Below are positions 1 to 10,083 of a DNA stretch of 64,000 nucleotides, one piece after another. The stretch is from Calamus simplicifolius (taxonomy: Eukaryota; Streptophyta; Magnoliopsida; Arecales; Arecaceae): contig UESW01005010.1 in the NCBI GenBank assembly GCA_900491605.1, positions 186,001 to 250,000 on the forward strand, in the 5' to 3' direction. The notes beneath the pieces are model-generated. The model made no database searches. It had not been told where the DNA came from and saw nothing but the letters and a program-made list of their open reading frames with translations. The position numbers and the translations under genes were made by a program. Position 1 is the first letter of the stretch; each line of letters starts with the position of its first letter.

Positions 1-842
1 CCTCCGATAGTAACTCCCTACTAGGGGGAATAATTGTAGAAATTAAAGTATTAAATAGCTCGCGGTCTCTTTCTTCAATGCTCGCGTTCTGGTTTGGGCT
101 AGTATCTGGATACCCCAATCCACATCTAACCCCTCCAAGTGCGCATAAAAAAACCTAGACTTCCACCCTTTGATTTTAGAGGGAGGTTAAGTTTTAGAAC
201 CCTTTTAGGTCTTGAGGCAAAACTCCACCACCCATCCCTAACTGGGTTTCGGATTCTATACAGGGACCTAAACAAGGAAAGTCTAGCAGAGGCTCCATGA
301 AAGAGCAAAGAACTAAAAACGAAAATATAACGCGGATGGAATTGGGAGTGAGCTGTGCCGGAATAAGGTGGTATCGATTTAACAGATTTATAAAAAAGGG
401 GTGAAACGGCAATCGTAGACCGCTCTTAAAAAACTCTTCGTATAGAGCGATCTTACCCGGTTGCCCTCGACTAACCCTGTCCTCTGGAAGAGGGACAGAA
501 AGCTGAATGTTATCCGGAACTCCAAATTGAGCCCTAAGATTTCTAAGGTCCTGTGAGGACATTACTGAAGCAATGTCCGCCGGCCCAGCCAGTTTGGAGA
601 CAGCCACAGGAGGCTCCACCTCATGACCGGCGGACGAAGCCAGGAGCCCTAAGAGACTGAGGTAATGACCTAGACACGGGTTGACTGGAGTGAGCAGCGG
701 GTTGGTCCCCGCGGATGATTACCCCTCCCAAGGCCTCTCGACGTGCCCGAAGGATCTCCTCTCGGGAGGGCTCTTTCATGGGACCCTTGCCTTTTCTATC
801 TACGGAAGGGTCCATAAAGAAAAAGGAGGAGGAAAAAGCCAA
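1..842 (-). pseudogene. Antisense extra ORF, putative gypsy-type transposon domain (PF04195-like), fragment
   Basis: Minus-strand reading gives an N-terminal piece (842-621) starting MAFSSSFFFMDPS. After one frameshift near 615-620 comes a segment (619 to about 300) with LRLPFHPFFINLLNRY and LTPNSIRVIFSF, typical of the plant family annotated as putative gypsy type transposon. The segment at 61-180 continues it with IKGWKSRFFYAHLEG. The stretch between (about 194-300) reads through an intron-like sequence. In Tat-lineage elements such ORFs lie antisense between pol and the 3' LTR, which is the arrangement here. The function is unknown; it is not a transposase by any visible motif. The copy is broken and truncated by the window edge. 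Confidence 0.7.
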
Positions 843-1129
843 CTAACCTGGGCTTGAGAAGGTAAAACGGAGGAAGACACACAAAATCGAGAACTAAAGG
901 AAAGGGATGATCTTTTTAACATATATATAAGCCAGACATGACGCTCGGGCGCCACAAGGATACATGATGGTCCGTCCGTATAGCCGGACAGGTGAAAAGA
1001 CGCCATCCTCTAGAAATGCGCCTCCCCTCCTTTTCCCTTTTTCCAAAGTGTCACTTATCACATACTGAATTTTCGAAATTCAAATTTTTCCGCCCTTCCT
1101 CCTTGCATACGCATGCCACGCATATATAC
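843..1129. other. Non-coding spacer before the polypurine tract
   Basis: I see no coding pattern on either strand. The stretch corresponds in position to the untranslated region between the antisense ORF and the 3' LTR (compare 13105-13434 in the next element). Confidence 0.5.
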
Positions 1130-1131
1130 AA

Positions 1132-1153
1132 GAAAGATGGGCGAGGGGGCATA
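1132..1153 (+). promoter_or_regulatory. Polypurine tract, plus-strand primer for the left element
   Basis: The purine-rich run GATGGGCGAGGGGGCATA lies immediately before TGATATGG, the inferred start of the LTR. The same order (G-rich run, short CAT-type spacer, TG) precedes the 3' LTR at 13452. Confidence 0.55.
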
Positions 1154-2762
1154 TGATATGGATAATGAGCAAAATAGTTAAACTAAATAAATAAAAGGCA
1201 GCTTGGACGGCCCCCAATCCTGGGCGGCCCCCAGTCCTGGGCGGCCCCCAGTCTTGGGCGGCCTCCAAAGTCTAGGCGGCCTCCGTCCTAGGCGGCCCCT
1301 AGAGACGGCCCCCCCTGGGCGGCCCCCAGTCCTGGGCGGCCCCCAGTCCTGGGCGGCCCCAGTCTTGGGCGGCCTCCAGAGTCTAGGCGGCCCCTTTGGA
1401 CGGCCCCTATCCTGGGCGGCCCCCAGTCCTGGGCGGCCCCCAGTCTTGGGCGGCCTCCAGGCCTCCGTCCTAGGCGGCCCCTAGAGACGGTCCTGGGCGG
1501 CCCCCAGTCCTGGGCGGCCCCCAGTCCTGGGCGGCCCCAGTCTTGGGCGGCCTCCAGTCTAGGCGGCCCCTAGAGCTTGGACGGGGCGGCCCCCAGTCCT
1601 GGGCGGCCCCCAGTCTTGGGCGGCCTCCAGAGTCTAGGCGGCCCCTAGAGCTTGGACGGTCCTGGGCGGCCCCCAGTCCTGGGCGGCCCCCAGTCCGGCC
1701 TGTCTAGGCGGCCCCTAGAGCCGGCCCCCAGTCCTGGGCGGCCCCCAGTCTTGGGCGGCCTCCAGTCTAGGCGGCCCCTAGAGCTTGGACGGCCCCCAAG
1801 GCGGCCCCCCAGTCTTGGGCGGCCTCCAGAGTCTAGGCGGCCCCTAGAGCTTGGACGGCCCCCTATCCTGGGCGGCCCCAGTCCTGGGCGGCCCCCCAGT
1901 CTTGGGCGGCCTCAGAGTCTAGGCGGCCTCCGATCCTAGGCGGCCCCTAGAGCTTGGACGGCCCCCCTGGGCGGCCCCCAGTCCTGGGCGGCCCCCAGTC
2001 GGCCTCCTAGGCGGCCCCCAATCCTGGGCGGCCCCCAGTCCTGGGCGGCCCCCAGTCTTGGCGGCCTCAGAGTCTAGGCGGCCCCTAGAGCTTGGACGGC
2101 CCCCTATTCTGGGCGGCCCCCAGTCCTGGGCGGCCCCCCAGTCTTGGGCGGCCTCCAGAGTCTAGGCGGCCCCTAGAGCTTGGACGGTCCCCAATCCTGG
2201 GCGGCCCCCAGTCCTGGGCAGCCCCCAGTCTTGGATGGCCTCCAGAGCCTAGGCAGCCCCCAGCCTCAGGCGATCCCCCGGTTTAAGAATAATCCCCACG
2301 TCAGAACCATTAAACGAGATAAGCCGTCATATTCGGAACAGAAATCGAGAAATGCTAAAAACATCACGCCTTAAATGGTCCGCATAAGACAAACACCAAA
2401 AGGGGACACTGAACCTCTATTTTGGAGCCAGATCCCTTTTCCCTCACTCTGACGTCTCCACTACCTCTGACATTCCTTTGGGATAACCAAGATCATCATG
2501 AAAAAGGATTCCTTCATGAGCAAGTTTCTTAATATCCTTATTAAGCATTATCACTGAATGACCACGTAATGCAAGATGAACACTTATCCTACACGTGGAC
2601 ATCCAGGATAATGAAAGGGAAAAAATAAATAATAATAATAAAAGGAGGATAAAAAGGGAGAGAAAGGAGGGGGGTGGGGGGACTTCTTCCTTAAAAAAAA
2701 AAGAGAGAGAGAGAGATCTTGAAAAAACCCTAAACAAACAATCTGGTGATCCAGCATCAACA
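1154..2762 (+). repeat. Probable 3' LTR of the left Tat-like element
   Basis: The segment begins TGATATGG after a polypurine tract and ends CATCAACA. About two thirds of it is a GC-rich minisatellite (1203-2285). The last 480 bp are mixed sequence with AT-rich and AG-rich runs near 2620-2720. The other LTR is not in view, so the boundaries rest on terminal motifs only. Confidence 0.55.
1203..2285 (+). repeat. 17-bp minisatellite with GGCGGCC core, higher-order pattern
   Basis: About 60 degenerate copies of a 17-bp unit, CCTGGGCGGCCCCCAGT, with variants CTTGGGCGGCCTCCAGA and TCTAGGCGGCCCCTAGA. The variants recur in a fixed order between copies of GAGCTTGGACGG (for example near 1572, 1650, 1850, 2090 and 2178), which gives superunits of roughly 75-130 bp. 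The open frames across it (for example 1203-1484 and 1652-1939, proline/glycine/leucine-rich) are products of the repeat, not genes. Confidence 0.9.
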
Positions 2763-2828
2763 ATACTATTTGTTGGGAAAAGCTATTGTTGTACTAAGCA
2801 TATACGTAAACACGAAGAATACGGAATA
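2763..2828. other. Short flank between two Tat elements, continued at 14414-14504
   Basis: This 66-bp piece, joined to 14414-14504, is the pre-insertion sequence into which the 2834-14408 element landed. No coding or repeat identity can be assigned. Confidence 0.5.
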
Positions 2829-2987
2829 GCAACCGTTGAGGGGTAAAATCGTTATGCATTAATAATTATGTTTATGGCTAAGGCTAGCCTTGATTCTTAT
2901 TAACTGTGCAACACCTGCCAGAGATAAATCAACCTCGATAGATCGAAGCGTCCTAGCCCCCACCGAGCCAAGGGTTTCCCAAGACGT

Positions 2988-3170
2988 GAGCTATCATCTA
3001 TCGTCTCTCGGCCTCTCGAGCTATCGAGCTATCGTCTCTCGGCCCCTCAAGTCGAGCTATCGTCTCTCGGCCCCTCGAGCCGAGCTATCGTCTATCGCCT
3101 CTCGGCCCTTTGAGCCGAGCTATCATCTCTCGGCCCTTCGAGCCGAGTTATCGTCCATCATCTCCTGGCC
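2988..3170 (+). repeat. About 30-bp minisatellite inside the 5' LTR
   Basis: About six imperfect copies of a unit built from CGAGCTATCGTCTCTCGGCC and CCTCGAGC. The equivalent array in the other LTR is at about 13605-13795 and has a slightly different copy arrangement. Confidence 0.8.
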
Positions 3171-3487
3171 CTAACCAAGCCATCCCATCACCCGGCCCTT
3201 CCAACCGATCTCTTCTATCCTCGGCCTAGTCCGAGCGATACCTATACCTCTACGGAATTCGATGCGGGAAAGCTTAAAATAGTAAGATTCCAAATGGGAA
3301 TCATATCTGAAAGTGGCCTAGAGCCCTGGAGCCTATGCCCCCACCGAATCTTGAGATGTCAATAAGCTCTCCCAGCTGTCGATCTTCTAACTAACCAGAT
3401 ACGAATCCTACCGATCTCATAACAAACTGGATTCAGATCTCAACGGCCTTCGGACCCACGATGCTCTCAAACAACCAGGTGATCCTC

Positions 3488-3495
3488 TATAAATA
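3488..3495 (+). promoter_or_regulatory. TATA box of the 5' LTR
   Basis: TATAAATA in the context CCTCTATAAATACCAC. It is conserved at 14109-14116 in the 3' LTR and lies about 300 bp before the LTR end, as expected for the LTR core promoter. Confidence 0.65.
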
Positions 3496-3789
3496 CCACG
3501 CCTCAGATCCCCTCAGGTAGCCATATCTTATGTGCACACTCGCTCACTCCCTTTGCTTCTGCCATTATCACTCTGCTCATAGCCCTGGGAGAGATTCTTC
3601 AGCGAGAGCCTTCTCCTTATTTTTGTTGACTGTCGATCTCCACTGACTTGAGCGTCGGAGGGTCTTCTGCAGAGGGCCACCCCCAACATCTCTCACGTGA
3701 GGACTGCTTTGCAGGTCCGCCCAGGAGGAAGCCCCCATCTCGAAGCCCGAACGCACCCGAGTCGGAGGACAAGATTTCAGCAGCAACAA

Positions 3790-3808
3790 ATTGGCGCTAG
3801 AGGAAGGG
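3790..3808 (+). promoter_or_regulatory. Primer binding site of the Tat element
   Basis: ATTGGCGCTAGAGGAAGGG begins two bases after the 5' LTR end. TGGCGC is the usual start of Tat-lineage primer sites. The exact tRNA cannot be assigned by eye. The element at 14591 has the closely similar TTGGCGCGCAAGGAAGGGG. Confidence 0.7.
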
Positions 3809-3940
3809 CTCTCAAGTCCCTAAAAACTTGTGATCCATGAGATAAGGATCTCAGTCTGCAAGAAAACTCCTCCCATGGCCAACCGAAAAAAGGCTACCTT
3901 CGAAGTCTGAGATTAGGTCGCTTCTCAAAGGCTTGATCCA

Positions 3941-5491
3941 GTGAGCAGTGTCGCACCGCCACCACCGCCAGTCGAGACTCCATCGCCGCCGGCGGCCCTG
4001 GTGACCCAGGACCAGTTCGTCTTACTGGTCCAGCAGGTCCAGGCCCTGGCCCACATGATTCAAGGGCGCTCCGAAGCCCCCTGTCTGGCTGCTCCTGCTC
4101 CTCACCCTTCTGAGGAGAATGCAGCCCCCGCTCATCCAGCGATCTCTTCTTCCAGCCCGCATGGGGCTGCCGACCCCCCTCACTGTCCCAGAGAAGCTGA
4201 GCTAGCTCCCCAACGAGCCCGCATCAAAGATCTCTCTAGATCCCAGCGGGCCCGATCTCTCTCCCCGGTGTATTCTTGCCATGATTCAACACCGTCTCAG
4301 TACTCTCCTCGTCCTGCACCTTCTGCTCTTCCTGACGAAGAGATCCACCGCCAGCTCCAAGCAATGTGTCAAGAGCTTGACGCCGCCAAGCAAGCCCATC
4401 CGCTTCAAAATAAAGTGGAGTAGGGCATTCCTTCTCTAAGAAGATCATGGAGGAAGTGATTCCCTCCCACGTCAAGCTGCCTACCATCGAGCCTTATCAT
4501 GGCTCCTCCGACCCCGACGATCATCTCAGTAGCTTCCGATCAATAATGATGTTCCATGGGGCATCCGATGCGATCCTCTGTCACGCCTTCCCTTCCACCC
4601 TCAGGGGATCTGCTCGAACTTGGTTCAATGCTTTGAAGCTAGGTTCCGTTGATTCATTTGACAAGTTGAGCCGCCTTTTCATCAGCCAGTTCGTCAGTAG
4701 CCGCCGCCACCGACGGAGATTCGACTCCCTCTCTGAGGTTAAGCAGAGAGAGGGGGAGTCCCTGAAGAAGTATCTCGCCGTTTCAACATGGCCATGCTGG
4801 AGGTGGACCACCTTAATCATGAGGTGGCCATGTCTGCCCTAGCAGGTAGAGTATTGAAGGAGAGCAACTTTTACTTGGCCTTGGAGGTTAGCTACCCTCT
4901 AAACCTCACCGACATGATGGCCCTGGCAGACAAGTATGCCAGAGTGAAGAGTTGCGGAGAGCCGCCCAAGCCAAGCTAACGAAGAAGAAGGAGCCCAAGG
5001 GCTCAGATAAGCACCGATCTGCCTGCCGGCCGAGCTCGCCTCGCCGCCAGAGGATTCCCCAGTCACCGCTAAGGAACTGCACTCGGAGCCCGCCTAGGAG
5101 GTTCCACCTGTTCACTCCACTCACTGCCCCAAGAGCGGAGATCCTTATGGAAATCGAGCGCCAACTCCCTCGACCTCCTCCTCGCAGAGGGAATGCGGCC
5201 CGGAGAGATCCTGTAAAATATTGCTACTACCACCGCGACCATGGCCACGACACTGAAAAGTGTTGGAAACTAAAGAATGAGATTGAAAGGCTCATTCAGC
5301 GGGGTAGACTGGATCGGTTAAGAGGAGCCCCCAAGCCAAGAAACGGGGGCGATCGCCGGCCTGAGCCCCAGCAGCAACCTCCTCCTCCTCTAAATCCTCT
5401 GGTCGCTGGTCACATTAACATGATTGAGGCAGTCGGTAGTCCTTCAGGCGGGAGGGACGATGAAGAAGGTCTGGTGCCGAAGAAAGCATGA
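3941..5491 (+). pseudogene. Gag polyprotein, Tat type, frameshifted
   Basis: The N-terminal proline-rich part (3941-4423) holds a glutamine-rich helix (QDQFVLLVQQVQALAHM). After a stop the capsid-like retrotransposon gag domain follows at 4447-4780 (HGSSDPDDHLSSFRSIM, GSARTWFNAL, REGESLKKYL). It continues after a frameshift at 4788-4979 and after another at 4952-5491. The last piece holds the knuckle CYYHRDHGHDTEKC followed by WKLKNEIERLIQRG, characteristic of Tat gag. At least three reading-frame breaks make it non-functional as it stands. Confidence 0.85.
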
Positions 5492-5493
5492 CC

Positions 5494-6103
5494 TGATGAG
5501 ATCTCTTTCTCCAATGACGACTTCCAGGGGATACAGTTCCCGCATGATGATGCGCTAGTTGTATCTCTTAATTTAAACAACTATGATGTAAGCCGAATTC
5601 TAATTGATAGTGGAAGCTCCGTCAATGTTTTGTACCTTGATGTGTTTGTGAAGATGAAGCTTCTCATGGAGAGTCTCCGAGCCGTGGACTCCATCCTAAT
5701 GGGGTTCATCGGCGATGTCATTATTCCGGAGGGGGTCGTCACCTTGACGGTCCGTGCGGGGACCTGGCCCCGCGTGGCTACTGTGTATACAGATTTCCTG
5801 GTGACCAAGCTACGGTCGCCCTACAATGCAATCTTGGGAAGACCCGGCTTAATGTCTCTCAGAGCCGCCGTCTCCATCCCCCATCTTGTTATGAAGTTCC
5901 CTACCGAGCGAGGGGTAGGTGTAGTTCGAGGAAGCCAAGCAATAGCTCGGCAGTGTTTTATCACCAGCCTGCAATCCAGACTGCCCGAGGTCGATGGACT
6001 AGATGCTCGAGAGGATTTTACCGAGCAGCGAGGAGAACCATCCGAAGAGCTGGAGGAGGTACCACTGAACGAAGCAATAGCTCGGCAGTGTTTCTTATAT
6101 TAA
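5494..6103 (+). pseudogene. Aspartic protease region of Tat pol
   Basis: The frame reads DALVVSLNLNNYDVSRILID, then SGSSVNVLYLDVF, which contains the catalytic D-S-G. It ends with YNAILGRPGLMSLRAAVS and PHLVMKFPTERG, the flap and ILGR motifs of this protease family. The upstream part to 5629 is in the same frame but lacks a start, as expected for a polyprotein. The frame ends in a stop just before the AT microsatellite, after a partial internal duplication (QAIARQCF near 5940 and EAIARQCF near 6075). Confidence 0.8.
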
Positions 6104-6117
6104 AGTTATTTATAAAT

Positions 6118-6120
<3 letters not shown>

Positions 6121-6184
<64 letters not shown>
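6121..6184. repeat. (AT)n microsatellite interrupting pol
   Basis: About 31 uninterrupted AT dinucleotides lie between the protease and RT regions, next to a short duplicated pol segment on both sides. The unbroken run suggests a recent expansion. Confidence 0.95.
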
Positions 6185-6186
<2 letters not shown>

Positions 6187-6815
6187 CAGCTGGAGAAGGT
6201 ACCACTGACCGAACCATATGATCGGGTTGCTGCTGAAAGGGAAGCCCCGGCTGGAGCTGATCGACTTTCTTCGAAGGAACGCTGATGTCTTCGCCTGGTC
6301 AGCCTTAGATATGCCCGGGATTAGTCCGGACGTCCTTGTCCACCGTCTTGATGTGGATGAGATATTTACCCGTGAAGTAGAAGAAGAGGAGCTTCGCCCC
6401 TGACCGGCAGAGAGCGATTGAAGAGGAAGTGGATAAGCTTATCAAGGCAAACTTCATTCGAGAAGTAAATTATCCGAGCTGGCTGTCCAATGTTGTCATG
6501 GTGAAGAAGTCGAACGGCAAATGGGGAATCTGCATCGACTTCACCGATCTTAATAAAGCATGCCCGAAGGACAGCTTCCCTCTCCCCCGGATCGACCAGC
6601 TCGTGGATGCCACTTCCGGCCATTAGATGCTGACTTTCATGGACGCATATTTAGGCTATAACCAAATTCGGATGGCGCCCGAGGATGAAGAAAATACTGC
6701 CTTCATAACTAACCGAGGTACCTATTGTTACCGAGTCATGCCTTTCGGTCTGAAGAATGTATGCGCCACCTACCAAAGGCTGGTGAACAAGGTCTTCAAG
6801 TAGCAAATCGGTCGG
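6187..6815 (+). pseudogene. Reverse transcriptase, N-terminal half only
   Basis: Pieces in different frames read LELIDFLRRNADVFAWSA and DMPGISPDVLVHRLDVDE, then IEEEVDKLIKANFIREVNYP, NGKWGICIDFTDLNKACPKD and FPLPRIDQLVDATSG. After an in-frame TAG at 6625 they continue with MLTFMDAYLGYNQIRM and MPFGLKNVCATYQRLVN. Homology stops near 6815, before the YxDD catalytic box. RNase H and integrase are missing, which points to an internal deletion rather than gradual decay. Confidence 0.85.
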
Positions 6816-9193
6816 AACAAGGGGTCGCGCCCCCTCATCAAGGAAGATCGGGAAGCATTGACGAGGTGCGCGGAGAACTCCCCCTTTTTCTAGGGACCAG
6901 GCTCTCTCCAGTTTGCCAAACCCTTCTGAAATGAATGTCCTCGAGAACCTGCCAGACTCCCTCGAATTGGGCATCCTGGAAAAGACGCATCAGCGATCAG
7001 CACTAGCTCGCCTCCCTTGAGGATAACCAAGTCATAAACTTCGGACACCCCCATGCATCGCTCGGATAATCCTCATCCTCTTTGGCAGCCTGCACCAGAA
7101 TCTACATTTGCTGCAAGCGCCAAACAAAATATTATACCTCGGCAACAACCGAGTGATATCCTTCGAACCTCGGCAATAACCGAGTGATATCCTGAAGCTT
7201 CGGCTTAGTCGAGTAATCTCTCCATCGCTCTGATGCGGCTAAGGCATCCTATTATACCTCGGCGGAGGCAAACGACCTCCCATTACTCAACAGCAAAGGT
7301 ATGTCACGAACTGTCTTTCCCTGCCGAAATACCGACCTCAATAAACGAGATCATGGCTACCTCATGAGTCCACAGGATCGCCCAAGTCCCTCTTTGACTC
7401 AATCATGGATATACGCTATATCCGCTGAGGACCGGATACTGGCCTTAGCAAGAACTAAGCCACGATAGCGCTGCTGAAATATGCTACAGCATAAAAAGCG
7501 TAATATGGGAGTAACAACTCTTAGCACCGAAGAGGCAGAGACTAAAGAAAGGAGGAATGAAAACTTTCTTTATTTTCTTATCAAAAGAGAAGTTACAATC
7601 TCCTACGAGGAGTTACAAGTGCATCAAAGCACAGGAAATAAAAACGAGTACATAGCTCGGCCAAACTGCTTCAGTCAGCTTCAGTTAACAATGATGCTTC
7701 GGCATCCGACCGAAAAGATCAGGCGACCAGCCAGCTCGCCCTGATAGATAGCAAGGCCGGCTTCCCACGGGTCCTCTGGATGAACTAAGGGATCCAAAAA
7801 GAGGCACAGACCCATGGATGCAGATGCTGAGGAAGCTTCCCCCTGGGTGGGATGCTGGGCTGCGGTCGCTGCCCGATTGAGAGAGCTAGGGGACCATCAG
7901 CCCCACGCTCTCTCAACTCCCCCTCCATGCGGCAAAGGATTCCCCTCAGAGAAGAGCCGAGAATCCAGCCCGAGGGAGAAGGAAGTCTGTGCGTGCTACG
8001 GGGGTGCCTGTACACTTCCTACCCTGCGACCCCCGCGGTCAAGCCACAAAGGACACACAGGAAGCGCATATGTGCGCTCTCCGTATGATCTCTGCGGACC
8101 TCCTGTGCGCTCTCCATGTGATCTCTAAAGCTCCTCCCTTGAGGACGAGTCGCTCTTCAGCGACTCCTTCATCACCCCAGCTATCCGGGGGAAGACGACT
8201 TGTAAAAGGAAAACTCAGTCCCTCCGCTCTAAGCCTCAGGGATACATGCATCATGAAAACTTTCATAGCTTGTAGAGAAGAAAACTTTGGGGATGGCCTA
8301 ACACGGCCCCTTCCTCCCCTTCTTATAGGCAAAATAAACTGGGAGCAGACATTAAAGTAGAAAGCCCCGAGATTCAAAATGCCCAGTCCACGCTGCCACG
8401 TGGCCTCCCAGGATGAAAAGAGCGCCCTTCTATGCGCGCCAAACGCGTCTCTCAGTCTATGATGTACGCCAGAGGATCTCCTCTGATCCCGGATCATGGG
8501 TCATAATTGCAGAAAATCGCTTGCTGATTTTAAAGATATGGGCAGACCTGGGAAATCGCCCGGTGAAAATAACACCCTCCAATGGCAAACGAGCGCCTGC
8601 GTCGTACGTTGAAACGACCCGCGTTGGGAAGGATCGATGAGATAAATGCCCCTGGAAACTACCGAGGCAACCTTTTGCTGGCTGCAAAGCCGTATTATCT
8701 ACTTCGGCAAAACGAAGGCCGACTTGCCTTGAAAAAGATAAGGCACTGACAGAGTAATAAAGAGGCGCGGAGGTCAAGTACTCATCGATAAAGGTGTTCA
8801 ATATTCCTCGCTCCGACCTAACTGCCTGTTGTATCCAGGTATGAACATGGACATCGCCTGGTGCTTCCATCCAAGGCCAAGCCGCTTTCATACTTCGGAA
8901 CAAACCGAGGTATCCCTTTCCGGTCCAGCATGACTGAGTGTTATCCTACACTCCTATCCAGACTAAAATGGCTTCCTTTATCTCAACGATGATGAAACAC
9001 TCTTTATACATGACTGAGATAAATGCCCTGAACCTTACCGAGGTGGCCAAAAATCCCCAAGAGAGTGGCTCACTTATAAGACTTGCACGGTGAAAGTGAG
9101 CGTTTCAAAAATAGCAGCAAGCACAAAAGCTACGGAAACTTTTCTCTTCATTTATTATAGAAAAGGCGACAGAAAAGAAAAATACATCGGCCC
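6816..9193. other. Long non-coding spacer of the Tat element
   Basis: I see no convincing protein on either strand. The region has short repeated phrases such as CTCGGCAATAACCGAGTGAT (about 7139-7210) and simple AG/CT-rich blocks. Tat elements usually have a long, fast-changing spacer between pol and the antisense ORF, and this is in that position. The open frames here lack family motifs and overlap one another. Confidence 0.6.
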
Positions 9194-9508
9194 TCACAGG
9201 GGCTTGTTATTTTCTCCAGGGGCCGCTGAGCCCTCCCCTTGCTGCAGAGCCGGCTCGCCCACCAGTTGCTTAAGGGATGCCACTTGCTTCTCCAACCGGC
9301 TATTAGCCTTGCGGAGGAGCATAATCTCCCTGGTAGAGACCACCATGTATTGCTCGACCGCCTTCTGGAGTTGCTCGTGACTTGCAAATGATGATGCCAG
9401 AACTCCCCCGTCAATGGTTATTCTAGTACGACCCCTGCGGGTCCCTCAACGGGCATTGACGCTGTTAACTGGTGCTCCGGCTGATCTCCCTTCATCCTCG
9501 GAAGCCAT
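9194..9508 (-). pseudogene. Small antisense coiled-coil ORF in the Tat spacer
   Basis: Reading the minus strand from ATG at 9508 gives about 104 residues to a TGA at 9194-9196, with one internal TGA about 30 codons in. The frame starts MASEDEGRSAGAPVN. Its second half has a heptad-like pattern (LRKANSRLEKQVASLKQL) consistent with a short coiled coil. It lies antisense between pol and the larger antisense ORF, in the same orientation as that ORF. I do not recognise a named family. It may be a separate small gene or a detached exon of the larger one. Confidence 0.45.
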
Positions 9509-10083
9509 CTTGCTATCACAGGTTTAGATAAACCAACAAAAGATCGGCAGAGGAAAGGTTAGCGATAGCCTACCACCCACTGGTATTTAAACTACTTCGG
9601 GCGAGTACCCTAATCGTCCGAGCCATCGGCTCTAACGCCACTGCCATAAAGCCTCGCCACGCGTCATCGCTTTAGTGGCTGCTCGCGGGAAACAAAGAAT
9701 CACTCCCTCTTTACCGAGAAAGATGAGTAAATGACGGTGGGGAATTCAACTAACCCCCTTTTCGGGATCGGACTCCCTCCAAAGGCACGTCCACCTTCTC
9801 ACCTTGATTAGACCGAACTATCTAACTTTGGCTCCAACCAAGCTATTCTCGTATCTCGGTCCTGCTCGATCTACCCTCATACCTCGGCCTCGACCGGGAC
9901 GTTTATTCAGGTCCGAGCTAAGTCGACCAAGCAACGCGGATAAGCCATGAGTTACCCGCGGTCAAAAGAAAACTTAAGACAAAAAACCATTCAAGAAGGA
10001 CAATCGCGCAGAAGAAAAAGGTCCATTTCTTGAAAACGTCAACCGGGTTACAAGTTTGAAAGACAAAAACATACGGATAACCC
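9509..10083. other. Non-coding spacer between the antisense ORFs
   Basis: No supported gene. It has short repeated phrases around TCGGTC and TCGGCC (9830-9900) like those in the earlier spacer. Confidence 0.5.

Larger units (their letters stand above)
1..2762 (+). mobile_element. 3' portion of a Tat-like Ty3/gypsy retrotransposon
   Basis: The left edge cuts into an LTR retrotransposon whose sense strand is plus. From left to right it shows antisense exons of the Tat-type extra ORF, a purine-rich tract ending at 1153, and a long segment starting TGATATGG and ending GCATCAACA at 2762. That ending matches the LTR ending of the element at 14591-25099. Gag and pol would lie left of the window. 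The LTR call is inferred from order, polypurine tract and terminal TG..CA, because the partner LTR is not visible. Confidence 0.6.
2834..3788 (+). repeat. 5' LTR of the 2.8-14.4 kb Tat element
   Basis: 955 bp, starting CGTTGAGGGG (TG changed to CG) and ending CAGCAACA. It matches 13452-14408 along its length with scattered substitutions. It contains a short minisatellite, a TATA box and the GACTTGAGCGTCGGAGGG block near 3645 that recurs in the U5-side region of other Tat LTRs in this window. Confidence 0.93.

Noticed and set aside
1203..2374. Proline/leucine/glycine-rich open frames of 60-95 codons on the plus strand
   Set aside because: They are readings of a 17-bp GC-rich minisatellite that lacks stops in some frames. 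Period and composition explain them fully.
7785..8903. Several overlapping frames above 100 codons on both strands
   Set aside because: No domain, no consistent codon pattern, and mutually overlapping; this is spacer sequence of the Tat element.
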